The notes: generated by a model from the sequence alone, not told the origin. A stretch of DNA of 64,000 nt from Parablautia intestinalis (GCA_003612395.1 RAYQ01000006.1:158929-222928); one strand, 5' to 3'; shown: positions 17,539 through 25,002, numbered from the stretch's first letter. Translations and numbers: made by a program.

Positions 17539-17983
17539 GGTGAGCATATTCATTGAGAGCACATGGAGAGGCCCGGCCAGGAGGGATGGGGTGGCCATGT
17601 GGTTGGTGGAGTGCAAACGGGGTGATCGCCTGGATACCCGGCAGGGCTTTGTGCATGTGAAAGAGGGTACAGAAACCCAGGGGAGCCTTATGGCCATGAT
17701 AAACGCTTTTCACATTCTGAAAAAACCATGCAGAGCCCTGGTATTTACCAAGTGCAGCCACATTTTGATCTCCATGCAGCAGGAGTGGCCAAAGGAGTGG
17801 CAGGAGAGCGGGTGGATCAATGCAAAAGGGAAGCCGGTGAAAAATGCTGAGCTGTGGAAAATGCTGATCGAGAAGGGGAAGAGGCACACCTACACCCTGA
17901 AGGACGATCACCACGAATATGAGAACATAATGCAATCAGACCTCAGGAAGGAGTTGGAGAGTTGGAAGAATACAGAACCATGA
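17531..17983 (+). CDS. RNase H-like fold protein
   Basis: The pattern VSIFIESTWRG, an inserted strand pair, ETQGSLMAMINAFHIL, LVFTKCSHILISMQ and GWINAKGKPVKNAELWKML follows the RNase HI fold, including the final KNxxLWK segment. The catalytic acids of RNase HI (D in the first strand, D in the fourth) appear replaced: IES in place of TDG, and TKC in place of TDS. It may be inactive or use a different set of residues. ATG 17531 has AGGAGGT with ten-base spacing and overlaps the end of the rep-like gene by 8 nt, which suggests coupling. Confidence 0.65.
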   Translation: MHEVSIFIESTWRGPARRDGVAMWLVECKRGDRLDTRQGFVHVKEGTETQGSLMAMINAFHILKKPCRALVFTKCSHILISMQQEWPKEWQESGWINAKGKPVKNAELWKMLIEKGKRHTYTLKDDHHEYENIMQSDLRKELESWKNTEP

Positions 17984-18222
17984 GAGAAACAATCAGGAAG
18001 GCAATGCAGGAGAATGTGAAGGGAACCAGGGAAGAGGTTGAGAAGGCGGTGGAGGCAGTAACAGATGCGGTGATGGATGCCATTGCTGACAATTACCGGA
18101 GTATTACAGAGGTGCATTCAATAGTGGAATGTGTGCGGGCCGGTATCAGGGTACAAATTGCCTATGCCGATCCGGAAGAATTAGATTTTATGGATCCATA
18201 CACGGTTAGGCCGTGTTGGTAG
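17962..18222 (+). CDS. Hypothetical early phage protein
   Basis: An 86-residue, mainly helical protein (RETIRKAMQENVKGTREEVE) with no membrane segment. It starts inside the RNase H-like gene at TTG 17962, which has AAGGAG upstream; ATG 17980 is an alternative. The tight overlap shows it belongs to the early operon. Function unknown. Confidence 0.65.
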   Translation: MEEYRTMRETIRKAMQENVKGTREEVEKAVEAVTDAVMDAIADNYRSITEVHSIVECVRAGIRVQIAYADPEELDFMDPYTVRPCW

Positions 18223-18237
18223 GAAGGAGGAAAGAAA

Positions 18238-18753
18238 TTGACAGAGAAAAACATGAGAGAGATGGGGCAGGCGGCTGAGGAGCTCCTGAAGCTGAGAGGG
18301 CCAAAGTACAATATGAGCGCCCATGAGGCAGAGGTGAAGCTCAGGGAACTGGAAAAAGAGGAGAGCATGGAAAGGGTTTATGTGTGCTCACAATATGGCA
18401 GCAGGGGAGAGAAGGCCACAAATTTGGAGCTTGCAAAATTCTTTTGCATGATGGTGATCGAGGAGGGGAAGATCCCGATCTGCCCTCATTTGTTTTATTC
18501 CCAAGTGCTCAACGATGATGTGAAGTCACAAAGGGCAGCAGGCATGAGGATCGGGTTGGAGCTCCTGAGGGATTGCATGGAGCTGAGGATTTTCACAAAC
18601 ATTTCTGAAGGAATGAAGGGAGAGATCCTGAAAGCCAGGGAGTGGGGGATCCCCATAACCATAGCAAATATGGCGGTGATTTATTCAGAAGATCAGGCGC
18701 TATATGAGGAGCAGGAGATTGTGAAGGAACTCAGGGAGGTGCTCAATGGCTAA
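18238..18753 (+). CDS. Nucleoside 2-deoxyribosyltransferase-like protein (DUF4406/DUF7768 type)
   Basis: The central domain has the Rossmann-like pattern of the deoxyribosyltransferase superfamily: VYVCSQYGSRGEKATN (residues ~42-57), GKIPICPHLFY, GLELLRDCMELRIFT, EGMKGEILKAREWGIPI. Members cleave or transfer the N-glycosidic bond of nucleotides, or are of unknown activity. A helical N-terminal ~40-residue extension precedes the domain. The start is TTG 18238 with AGGAAGGAGG upstream. It overlaps the next gene by 8 nt. A role in nucleotide metabolism during infection is inferred. Confidence 0.65.
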   Translation: MTEKNMREMGQAAEELLKLRGPKYNMSAHEAEVKLRELEKEESMERVYVCSQYGSRGEKATNLELAKFFCMMVIEEGKIPICPHLFYSQVLNDDVKSQRAAGMRIGLELLRDCMELRIFTNISEGMKGEILKAREWGIPITIANMAVIYSEDQALYEEQEIVKELREVLNG

Positions 18754-19168
18754 AAGTATCATTCAGGACACCCGGATCAGGGAGTGCTATCTGTGCAGGG
18801 AGGAAGCTGAGAAGCGTGGATATTATGGAGAGCTGAAGCATACCGGCCTGCATAAGCACCATTTTATATATGGCCGGTTCGGTGCCTTCAGGAAGAAAGC
18901 AGAGCACTATGGGCTGTGGGGCTACATGTGCGCTGAGCGGCACCATGAGAACGGGCCGGAGGCTCCACACAATAATGCAGAGGTGGATCGGAGGCTGAAG
19001 CAGATTGCACAAAGAGCCTTTGAAGCAAAGTATGGGCATGAGAAGTGGATGCAGGAATTTGGAAAAAGCTATTTAGAGGAGGAAGAGGATGCAGCAGGAG
19101 AAGCTCATGGAGAGCATGAGGCAAGTGGATTTTTAGGATCTGAGGTTCCCACTGATAGCGGTGTATAA
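18746..19168 (+). CDS. HNH/RecA-dependent-nuclease-like zinc protein
   Basis: The protein has Cys/His pairs typical of HNH-type zinc nucleases: ECYLCREEAEKRGYYG at the start, then GLHKHHFIYGRFG, GYMCAERHHENGPEAPHNN, and a helical ARKxxH-like tail (FEAKYGHEKWMQEFG). Phage proteins with this arrangement resemble the Ref/HNH recombination nuclease group. The last ~35 residues are acidic. ATG 18746 overlaps the preceding gene. The family call is from motif order only. Confidence 0.6.
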   Translation: MAKSIIQDTRIRECYLCREEAEKRGYYGELKHTGLHKHHFIYGRFGAFRKKAEHYGLWGYMCAERHHENGPEAPHNNAEVDRRLKQIAQRAFEAKYGHEKWMQEFGKSYLEEEEDAAGEAHGEHEASGFLGSEVPTDSGV

Positions 19169-19361
19169 AAAGCCCAAAGATTACCCGGATGCCTATGTGG
19201 CCAGGGTGTGGGAAGGGGCCAGGAATCTGCCCACAAATACGCTCATTAAGAGGGAAACGCTTCAGGAGATAAGAAAAGATATAAAGGCAGCAGGCTTCAC
19301 AATACGGCTTGAACCGGCAGAGGGTGAGGATCCGGTGATTGTGGAAACCTGGCTCAGATAG
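19161..19361 (+). CDS. Small hypothetical early protein
   Basis: A 66-residue frame (YKKPKDYPDAYVARVWEGAR, then an amphipathic helix and ETWLR end) fills the gap before the methyltransferase. The GTG at 19161 has no clear RBS; the reading frame continues sensibly upstream to about 19137 (LRFPLIAVYKKP), so a non-ATG start there is possible. It is probably translationally coupled to the preceding gene. Function unknown. Confidence 0.5.
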   Translation: MYKKPKDYPDAYVARVWEGARNLPTNTLIKRETLQEIRKDIKAAGFTIRLEPAEGEDPVIVETWLR

Positions 19362-19376
19362 GAGGAGAGTGAAGGA

Positions 19377-19961
19377 ATGGCTGAAATAGATATTTTCTCC
19401 CCGGTGAAAAAGTATGATGTGATTTATGCGGATCCGCCGTGGAGATACCAGGATAAGAAATGCAATGGAGCATGTGCTCTCCATTATGACACCATGAAAA
19501 TTCAGGATATAAAGGATTTACCGGTGAAGGAGTTGGCGGCAAAGGATTGTGTTATTTTCATGTGGATCACATATCCAATGCTGAAGGAAGGCATTGAGCT
19601 CATGGAGGCATGGGGATTTAAGTATAAAACCATAGGCTTCCAGTGGATAAAGTTAAACAAGAGCGGAAAAGGGAAATTTTTTGGCCTGGGCCGGTGGACT
19701 AGAGGCAATACAGAGGCTTGCTTTATCGGAGTGAGAGGGAAGCCAAGCAGAAAGAGCAATAGTGTAAGCCAGATTATTGAGGAATCAGTGAGGGCCCACT
19801 CTCAGAAGCCGGAAGTGGTACGGGATAAGATCCGGGAGCTTATGGGTGATGAATTGAATTACATAGAACTTTTTGCCCGGAAGCATTCTGAAGGTTGGGA
19901 TTGTTGGGGGAATGAAGTTGGAAAATTGGACGGTGAGAAGAATGAGAGATCTGTTAGTTGA
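19377..19961 (+). CDS. MT-A70-type adenine DNA methyltransferase
   Basis: The catalytic motif D19-P-P-W lies in DVIYADPPWRY, followed by ALHYDTMKIQDIKDLPV and the SAM-fold strand DCVIFMWITYPML, and ENVEACF-like GNTEACFIGVRG. This is the MT-A70/Ime4-like family, which in phages methylates adenine N6 in DNA. The 194-residue length is typical. RBS AGGAGAG precedes the ATG. The next methyltransferase gene overlaps it by 20 nt. Protection of phage DNA from host restriction is the likely role. Confidence 0.9.
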   Translation: MAEIDIFSPVKKYDVIYADPPWRYQDKKCNGACALHYDTMKIQDIKDLPVKELAAKDCVIFMWITYPMLKEGIELMEAWGFKYKTIGFQWIKLNKSGKGKFFGLGRWTRGNTEACFIGVRGKPSRKSNSVSQIIEESVRAHSQKPEVVRDKIRELMGDELNYIELFARKHSEGWDCWGNEVGKLDGEKNERSVS

Positions 19962-21312
19962 TGCCTTTGCAGGCGGTGGCGGTGCAAGCGTTGGAATTGA
20001 GATGGCATTGGGCAGAACGGTGGATATAGCAATAAACCACGATCCGGAGGCGATCCGGATGCACACCGTAAACCATCCGACTACCACACACCTGACAGAG
20101 GATATTTTCAAGGTAAATCTGCAAAAGTATGTAAATGGCCGGCATGTTTCTCTCATGTGGGCAAGCCCGGATTGCACAAGCCATAGTAAGGCAAAGGGAT
20201 CACAACCACGCAAAAAAGGGCTGAGGATTCTGCCATGGGCAGTATATAAACACGCAAAAGCGATCAGGCCGGATGTGGTTATCATGGAGAACGTGGAAGA
20301 GATTCAGAAGTGGGGGCCACTAGATGACAATGGCCGCCCAATAAAGGAGCGGGAAGGTGAGGACTACCAAAAATTTATAAATGCCATGAAGGGGTTGGGG
20401 TATGAGTTTGACAGCAGGGAACTGGTGGCGGCAGATTATGGAGCGCCTACAACCAGGCGGCGGTGGTATGCAATTTTCAGGAGAGATGGCCGGGAAATAA
20501 TATGGCCGGAGCCAACACATGACAAAGCGGCAGCAGGAGGCTTGAAGCCCTGGGAAGAATGCGGGAAATATATTGATTGGTCGGATTTGGGAAAAAGCAT
20601 ATTTGACCGGAAAAAGCCGCTTGCAGAGGCCACAATGAAGCGGATTGCCAATGGTTTCCTGAAGTATGTGGTGAATAATCCGCATCCCTATGAAGTGAAA
20701 AACAGTGAAGCCTATGCTTTTCTGATTCAGTATCACGGGGAGCAGAAAGAAGGGGATGCAAGGGGGCAGACACTCAAAGAGCCCATAAAAACCATTGACA
20801 CAAGCAACCGGTATGGCCTGGTAACGGCCTTTGTAACAAAATTCTATAAATCAGGGATCGGGCAGGGGTGCAATGAGCCGCTTCACACAATCACAACCTC
20901 ACCGGGGCATTTTGGCCTGATAACTGCATTTCTGATCAAATATTATGGGGCCGGGTGTGGGCAGACGTTGAGCAGCCCATTGGGAACAATTACAACAAAG
21001 GATCGTTTTGGCCTGGTGAGCGCCATTGTGGAGCTGAATGGTGAGAAGTATGTTCTGAATGATATATTTTTGAGAATGCTGAAGCCGGAGGAGCTGAAGA
21101 TCATGCAGGGTTTTCCACCTGATTACATAATTGACCGTGATATAAATTTCAAGCAGTATCCGGTAAAGGAGCAGGTGGCAAGAATTGGTAATAGCGTGGT
21201 GCCAATTATGGCTCAGAAATTGGTGGAAGCAAACTGTGGATACTTGAAAGTAGGAGAGCGGATGCCACACATGAGGATCGATTGTAGCGAAGCTCAGATC
21301 AAATTTGCATAG
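19942..21312 (+). CDS. DNA cytosine-5 methyltransferase
   Basis: Recognisable m5C motifs in order: LLVDAFAGGGGASVGIE (motif I, SAM binding), ASPDC78TSHS (motif IV; Cys is the expected nucleophile, with Asp instead of the usual Pro before it), VIMENVEE (motif VI), TTRRRWYAIF (motif VIII), and RIGNSVVPIMAQ (motif X). The target-recognition region between VIII and IX is long and contains repeated 'GLVTAF/GLITAF' segments. I chose ATG 19942 so that the SAM motif is near the N-terminus; ATG 19912 is possible. It pairs with the MT-A70 gene as a probable anti-restriction module, and no cognate endonuclease is present. Confidence 0.93.
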   Translation: MRDLLVDAFAGGGGASVGIEMALGRTVDIAINHDPEAIRMHTVNHPTTTHLTEDIFKVNLQKYVNGRHVSLMWASPDCTSHSKAKGSQPRKKGLRILPWAVYKHAKAIRPDVVIMENVEEIQKWGPLDDNGRPIKEREGEDYQKFINAMKGLGYEFDSRELVAADYGAPTTRRRWYAIFRRDGREIIWPEPTHDKAAAGGLKPWEECGKYIDWSDLGKSIFDRKKPLAEATMKRIANGFLKYVVNNPHPYEVKNSEAYAFLIQYHGEQKEGDARGQTLKEPIKTIDTSNRYGLVTAFVTKFYKSGIGQGCNEPLHTITTSPGHFGLITAFLIKYYGAGCGQTLSSPLGTITTKDRFGLVSAIVELNGEKYVLNDIFLRMLKPEELKIMQGFPPDYIIDRDINFKQYPVKEQVARIGNSVVPIMAQKLVEANCGYLKVGERMPHMRIDCSEAQIKFA

Positions 21313-21324
21313 GAGGGTAGTGGG

Positions 21325-21594
21325 ATGGCAAAGAAGAAAAAGGCGGTTGAGGTAAACCGGAAAGAATTTGACCGGATCCGGAAAATGGATCACAGCACCA
21401 TGGAGAGCCATATTGCCGGATATTATGAGCGGGGATATACAGCAGGATATGAGGCCGGGCGGCAGCAGGCGGCCCCTTCCTTCAATCTCCCCAAGGCACT
21501 GGAAGAAATACGGAAAATAAAAGGGATTGGAGAGGTAAAGGTGAAGGTGAAGGCGATCCATGTTGCACTTGTGACAGCAGGGGCAAAGGTATGA
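21325..21594 (+). CDS. Hypothetical early phage protein
   Basis: An 89-residue basic protein (MAKKKKAVEVNRKEFDRIRK; a Gly/Tyr-rich turn YYERGYTAGYEAGRQQ). AGGAGGG precedes the ATG. Its stop overlaps the next start in an ATGA arrangement, so it is translationally coupled to the variable protein gene. I recognise no domain. Confidence 0.6.
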   Translation: MAKKKKAVEVNRKEFDRIRKMDHSTMESHIAGYYERGYTAGYEAGRQQAAPSFNLPKALEEIRKIKGIGEVKVKVKAIHVALVTAGAKV

Positions 21595-22301
21595 GGGAGC
21601 AGAGAAAACCCTGGAAGAATTACAGAAGGCAGCAGGCGGCCAATAGCCTGAGAAAATATAAGGAGGATAAGAAACGCATGGAAATCACAAGGAAAAGAAC
21701 AGAGGAAACAAATTGGGGCCAGGTGAAGGAACTGGTGGCAGCAGGCTCTTTGAAAGTAGGGGATGAAATCTCTGATAATCTGCTCACCGGGCAGAAAATG
21801 GTGTATGTGGTGGCAGATATTACAGAGGAAGAGGTGAAATTTGTAAGCAAGGATCTCCTGGCTGAGCGTGTGGTGTGGAATGAGAACGGGAGAAGCACCG
21901 GAGGCTTTAAAGAATCGGATTTGTGCCGGTATCTGAATGAGGAGGTATGGGCCATCCTGCCTGAGGAGCTGAAGGCGGTGATCAGTGAGAGGGAGTGCCT
22001 TCAGATTGTGGAAGGGAAAGAGGAGCGCTTCATGCTGAAGCTGTGGCTCCCGTCTGAATTTGAGGTATTTGGCGATAGTTGGGACTCTGAAGTGGAGGAA
22101 GGGCAGCAGTTTGAGCTCTTCAAGGATCCCAGGAACCGGGTGAAATTTGACCAGGACGGAGAGAGGGCCACCTGGTGGCTGCTGTCTGTGTGTGCGGGCT
22201 ATTCTACCATTGCCTGCTCTGTCGGCAGCAATGGCATTGCCTACAGCTACAGTTGCTCCAACGCTCTCCTGGTGCCCGTCTGCTTCAGTATCAAAAAATA
22301 A
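21591..22301 (+). CDS. Early-region DGR variable protein (DUF6273-like, VR2 target)
   Basis: The C-terminal ~150 residues resemble the DUF6273/C-type-lectin-like fold seen in many Firmicute DGR targets (LWLPSEFEVFGDSW, then RATWWLLSVCAGYS). The last 42 residues are encoded by VR2 (22165-22286), a near copy of the template repeat at 45819 that differs at 13 template adenines and one G. The diversified side chains follow the template Asn codons, for example I, S, G, Y. There is no signal peptide, and the gene lies among DNA-modification genes, so it is probably intracellular. The N-terminus is basic; ATG 21678 has a better RBS (AGGAGG at 21661) than ATG 21591, giving 207 residues. Its ligand is unknown. 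Confidence 0.88.
   Translation: MREQRKPWKNYRRQQAANSLRKYKEDKKRMEITRKRTEETNWGQVKELVAAGSLKVGDEISDNLLTGQKMVYVVADITEEEVKFVSKDLLAERVVWNENGRSTGGFKESDLCRYLNEEVWAILPEELKAVISERECLQIVEGKEERFMLKLWLPSEFEVFGDSWDSEVEEGQQFELFKDPRNRVKFDQDGERATWWLLSVCAGYSTIACSVGSNGIAYSYSCSNALLVPVCFSIKK
22165..22286 (+). repeat. DGR variable repeat 2 (VR2)
   Basis: 122 nt aligned without gaps to TR 45819-45940 (offset 23654). Differences: twelve A-to-other changes inside the diversified part, one G-to-T at 22270, and one A-to-C at 22283 beyond the likely transfer limit. All other bases match. The reading frame relative to TR is the same as in VR1. Confidence 0.95.
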
Positions 22302-22313
22302 TCAATATCAATC

Positions 22314-22331
22314 CCGCCGCCTTTGCGGCGG
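22314..22331 (+). repeat. GC-rich hairpin downstream of VR2
   Basis: CCGCCGC (22314-22320), CTTT loop, GCGGCGG (22325-22331). The sequence ATCAATCCCGCC leads into it, as it does into the VR1 hairpin at 45326. It lies about 30 nt after the repeat and lacks a T-run. DGR hairpins at this position are known to promote retrohoming in other systems. Confidence 0.75.
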
Positions 22332-22338
22332 TGGGGTT

Positions 22339-22363
22339 ATAAGGGGATAAGCAAGCAAATTTT
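22339..22363 (+). repeat. 25-bp inverted-repeat element, copy 1
   Basis: This element matches the reverse complement of 26133-26157 at 23 of 25 positions; the shared core is ATAAGGGGATAAGC, then two bases, then CAAATTTT after one mismatch. It lies between the VR2 hairpin and the RBS of the next gene. Its mate lies just before the late-gene terminator. Confidence 0.7.
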
Positions 22364-22377
22364 AAGGAGGAATAAAA

Positions 22378-22590
22378 TTGGGAAAATATAAAAATCCGGT
22401 GCCGGTAGTTTTGGATGATTATGTGTCTAAAACGGTAAGAATAGAATTTTCATTTGAGCAGTATGTGACAAAAGGGGAGGCAGCGCAAGGGATCAATGAT
22501 CTGCTGAGAGAAACTAATGGGAAAATACCAATGGAGTGGATCAAACTGGTAAACCCGACTTTAACAGTTGATAAGAAAGAAATAGATTGA
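22378..22590 (+). CDS. Small hypothetical phage protein
   Basis: A 70-residue frame starting at TTG 22378 with AAGGAGG at ideal spacing. The sequence (NPVPVVLDDYVSKTVRIEFS, DLLRETNGKIPMEWIKLVNP) suggests a small mixed strand/helix protein. It is the first gene after the variable protein. No family recognised. Confidence 0.6.
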   Translation: MGKYKNPVPVVLDDYVSKTVRIEFSFEQYVTKGEAAQGINDLLRETNGKIPMEWIKLVNPTLTVDKKEID

Positions 22591-22593
22591 GAG

Positions 22594-22833
22594 GTGCGAA
22601 CAACGGAGCAGGACAAAAGGACAAGGTATAAAGGGATATGCCCGGAGTGCGGGAGGGAGCTGTGGATCTGCAAAAGTATATTCATGGAAATGGGGATCAA
22701 CCAGGGGGCCGGGCGCTGCTTGCAATGCAAAACTTTCCTGAGTATCCAGTTTAATGAGGAGAAGCAGGAGATGGAGCTCACAAAATTTGAAGGGGGCAGC
22801 AGTAATGAAAGCATTGGAGGGGATTTGCAATGA
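22594..22833 (+). CDS. Zinc-ribbon-like small phage protein
   Basis: The 79-residue product has two Cys pairs spaced as in a zinc ribbon: GICPECGRELWICKS and AGRCLQCKTFLSI. The start is GTG 22594 with GAG just upstream after the preceding stop. The family is likely a small nucleic-acid or protein-binding module; no specific function can be assigned. Confidence 0.6.
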   Translation: MRTTEQDKRTRYKGICPECGRELWICKSIFMEMGINQGAGRCLQCKTFLSIQFNEEKQEMELTKFEGGSSNESIGGDLQ

Positions 22834-23134
22834 AAAGTTACCCGATCCAAGTCCGGGAGAGCCGATCCTGGGAGAGAAATGCAAGAAGGCAGAGAAGGAC
22901 GCAAGCGGGAAATGCAAAGGCTTTTTCATTAAGGGGAGCCGGGAGCCCTTCTTTGCGTGCAGTATATGTGAAGAAAAAGCGGAGGATCCGGAGGAGGTTG
23001 AGAGCGGCCAGGAGGGCAGCAGTAATATTTGCGGCCATTCTGATTGCGGCGGCCATAATATGCAAAATAATGGCGGCAGAGGAGCCGGTGGAAGAGATTC
23101 AGCAGGAAACGGAGGCCGGAGAGCTCCCGCATAA
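22805..23134 (+). CDS. Cys-containing protein overlapping the hydrolase gene
   Basis: From ATG 22805 this frame encodes MKALEGICNEKLPDPSPGE followed by CKKAEKDASGKCKGFFIKG and FFACSICEEKAEDPEE, which look like natural protein with paired cysteines. The parallel frame in the same stretch is an Arg-rich sequence typical of a shadow. After about 22968 the two frames appear to exchange roles: this one becomes Gly/Asn-rich while the SleB-like gene becomes sensible. The true functional C-terminus is therefore uncertain. Confidence 0.5.
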   Translation: MKALEGICNEKLPDPSPGEPILGEKCKKAEKDASGKCKGFFIKGSREPFFACSICEEKAEDPEEVESGQEGSSNICGHSDCGGHNMQNNGGRGAGGRDSAGNGGRRAPA

Positions 23135-23558
23135 GGCCACGGAGCCCGAAAGAGTGCAGCAGGAGCCTATTCAGGAAACACAATCAGGATCCGGCAATTC
23201 CCGCAATGAGTACCTTTTGGCCCGCCTTGCAATGGCTGAAGCAGAGGGTGAGAGCATAGAAGGGAAGGCAATGGTGATCCGGGTGGTGCTGAATAGAGAA
23301 GAAAGCAGCGCCTTCCCGGATACCATAGAGGAGGTAATTTTTGAGGATGGGCAGTTTACACCGGTAGAAAATGGCCGGTTTAACCGGGTGGAGCCTAATG
23401 CAGAGTGTTGGGCCGCCCTGGATATGGTGCTCATTGACGGGTGGGATGAAAGTGAAGGGGCCCTATATTTTGAAGCTGTATACAATGGGGAGAACACCTG
23501 GCACTCTGAAAATTTGGAATACATAAAGACGGTAGGCAATCACAATTTTTACAGATAG
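22968..23558 (+). CDS. SleB-like cell wall hydrolase with N-terminal membrane anchor
   Basis: The C-terminal ~120 residues (LLARLAMAEAEGESIEGKAM, VIRVVLNREESSAFPDTIEE, FTPVENGRFN, ALYFEAVYNGENTWHS) match the SleB/Hydrolase_2 family of spore-cortex and peptidoglycan hydrolases; the Glu in AEAEGE is the expected catalytic acid. The N-terminus has a basic patch (KKKRRIRRRLRAARR) and one hydrophobic helix (AVIFAAILIAAAIICKI), then an acidic linker. GTG 22968 gives this layout; an in-frame ATG at 22830 would add an Arg-rich shadow of the overlapping gene. An early-operon location is unusual for a lysin, so it may have a role other than final lysis. Confidence 0.75.
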   Translation: MKKKRRIRRRLRAARRAAVIFAAILIAAAIICKIMAAEEPVEEIQQETEAGELPHKATEPERVQQEPIQETQSGSGNSRNEYLLARLAMAEAEGESIEGKAMVIRVVLNREESSAFPDTIEEVIFEDGQFTPVENGRFNRVEPNAECWAALDMVLIDGWDESEGALYFEAVYNGENTWHSENLEYIKTVGNHNFYR

Positions 23559-23566
23559 GAGGCAGA

Positions 23567-24037
23567 ATGGGGCATAAATTCAGAATATGGCAGGATGGGA
23601 AAATGCTCATGCCGGAGAACGTAACAGAGAATACTTTCCGTTATCTGCTGAATCGGGATGGGGTAGTGTTCGGAATTGATCTGAAGGATATGAGATGGGA
23701 GGGCATGATCCGAATGGGGCCCGGCTGTATCATGTTTCAAATTGGCCGGAAGGATATGGAAGGCCAGGAGATTTATGAGGGCGATGTGGTACGGGTGCGG
23801 GATTGGGAGGATGGCAGGCGGTGGCTCACCGGCACTGTGGAATATAACGAGGAGGAATGTGGGTATTTAATCAATTTTGACACCGGCGATCCTGAGCATG
23901 GAGGCCTAAGCATTTCCTTCAGCGCCTCTCCTGATTGCAAGGTATTGGGCCATAGGTTTGAGGAGAAAATGCAAAAGCTCCTGAAGGAGCAGAGGGAGCG
24001 CTTCATGGATCCAAGAAGGGAGGCGGCTATTGAATAG
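23567..24037 (+). CDS. YopX-family phage protein
   Basis: The pattern KFRIWQDGKML at the start and GRKDMEGQEIYEGDVVRVRD in the middle (residues ~63-82) is the YopX signature, named after a Bacillus phage SPbeta protein. The family is a small beta-barrel-like fold with unknown function, common in early regions of Firmicute phages. AGGAGGCAGA precedes the ATG. It overlaps the next gene by 8 nt. Confidence 0.8.
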   Translation: MGHKFRIWQDGKMLMPENVTENTFRYLLNRDGVVFGIDLKDMRWEGMIRMGPGCIMFQIGRKDMEGQEIYEGDVVRVRDWEDGRRWLTGTVEYNEEECGYLINFDTGDPEHGGLSISFSASPDCKVLGHRFEEKMQKLLKEQRERFMDPRREAAIE

Positions 24038-24404
24038 GCGGCAGAAAAGAAAGCAATTCAAGAAAATATATGGAATGAACCCGGAGCAGTATGAGGCATG
24101 GTGGGCAGAGCGCTGGCCTGAGCTGCTCCATGAGCGCCTCAGAGAGGCACAGAGGGCAGCAGGCGAAGGGCTGAAGGAAATGGCCCGCCAAGTCCATGAG
24201 GCGGCTTTAAATGCGGCAGCAGGCATGGAAGAACTGAGAAGAGAGATCATAAAGGCGGCAGAGCTTATGAGAGGAGGGGAGCAAAATGGAAATCATGTGG
24301 ACGATTCTAAAAATGATAGGGGCCGGGTGCCTGATCGTATTGGCGGCCCTGGTGCTTATGATTCTGATAGCGCTATTCATAGCGGTGGCCAAGGCATTGA
24401 CTGA
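24030..24404 (+). CDS. Hypothetical helical phage protein
   Basis: Starts at TTG 24030 inside the end of yopX. The first ~85 residues are charged helix (RQKRKQFKKIYGMNPEQYEA; LREAQRAAGEGLKEMARQVHE). The last ~35 residues overlap a small membrane protein gene in another frame and look like low-information sequence. No family recognised. Confidence 0.55.
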   Translation: MNRRQKRKQFKKIYGMNPEQYEAWWAERWPELLHERLREAQRAAGEGLKEMARQVHEAALNAAAGMEELRREIIKAAELMRGGEQNGNHVDDSKNDRGRVPDRIGGPGAYDSDSAIHSGGQGID

Positions 24405-24414
24405 GAAGAAATAG
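24286..24414 (+). CDS. Small single-helix membrane protein (42 aa)
   Basis: ATG 24286 is preceded by GAGAGGAGGGGAGC, an excellent RBS. The product is almost wholly one hydrophobic segment (IGAGCLIVLAALVLMILIAL) ending ALTEKK. The frame overlaps the 3' end of the preceding gene. Small membrane peptides in phage early operons can modulate host functions; no specific role can be given. Confidence 0.6.
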   Translation: MEIMWTILKMIGAGCLIVLAALVLMILIALFIAVAKALTEKK

Positions 24415-24425
24415 GAGGGAAGAAA

Positions 24426-25001
24426 TTGGAAGAGCTGAAAATGGAAAGTAAAAAGATTATCATGCAGCAGTTTTTTGAGAATGTGGGCGGCAGCAGGCTC
24501 CTGGATTGGTTGGAGGAAGTGGGATATTATACGGCACCGGCTTCCATGAAGCACCATGCTTCCTATGAGGGATCGCTATTTGATCACAGCCTTCAGGTAA
24601 CACATGAGCTGATCATGCTCACTGATAAATTGGGCCTGAAGTGGCAGAGGAAAGAGAGCCCCGCCGTGGTGGGAATGTTGCATGACGTGTGTAAAATGGA
24701 TGATTATGTGATACAGCAGGAGGTTGTATCAGTAGACCAGGGCGGCGGGCCGGTATATGGGCCGGGGCAGGCAGTATGGAATGAGGAGGCGCTGTGGCCA
24801 GGGCATGGAGATAAGAGCTTGATCATGCTCATGGGCCACATTGATCTCACGGTGGAAGAAAAGCTATGTATCCGGTATCACATGGGAGCTTTTGCAGACA
24901 GTAAAGAGTGGAAATATTACACGGAAGCTGTGAAACGGTGCCCGAATGTGCTTTATACCCATACGGCGGATATGATAGCAACCAAGATCAAGGGGGTGTA
25001 A
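24426..25001 (+). CDS. HD-domain phosphohydrolase-like protein
   Basis: The metal-binding pattern is present: MKHHASYEGSLFDHSLQVTHE (first His), VVGMLHDVCKMDDY (HD pair), MLMGHIDLTVEEKLCIRYHMG and a final Asp in THTADMIA. HD proteins hydrolyse nucleotides or phosphodiesters. The 191-residue protein is cytoplasmic. The start is TTG 24426 with AGGAGGGAAG upstream. Within the early operon it may act in nucleotide turnover or defence evasion; substrate unknown. Confidence 0.8.
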   Translation: MEELKMESKKIIMQQFFENVGGSRLLDWLEEVGYYTAPASMKHHASYEGSLFDHSLQVTHELIMLTDKLGLKWQRKESPAVVGMLHDVCKMDDYVIQQEVVSVDQGGGPVYGPGQAVWNEEALWPGHGDKSLIMLMGHIDLTVEEKLCIRYHMGAFADSKEWKYYTEAVKRCPNVLYTHTADMIATKIKGV

Positions 25002-25002
25002 T

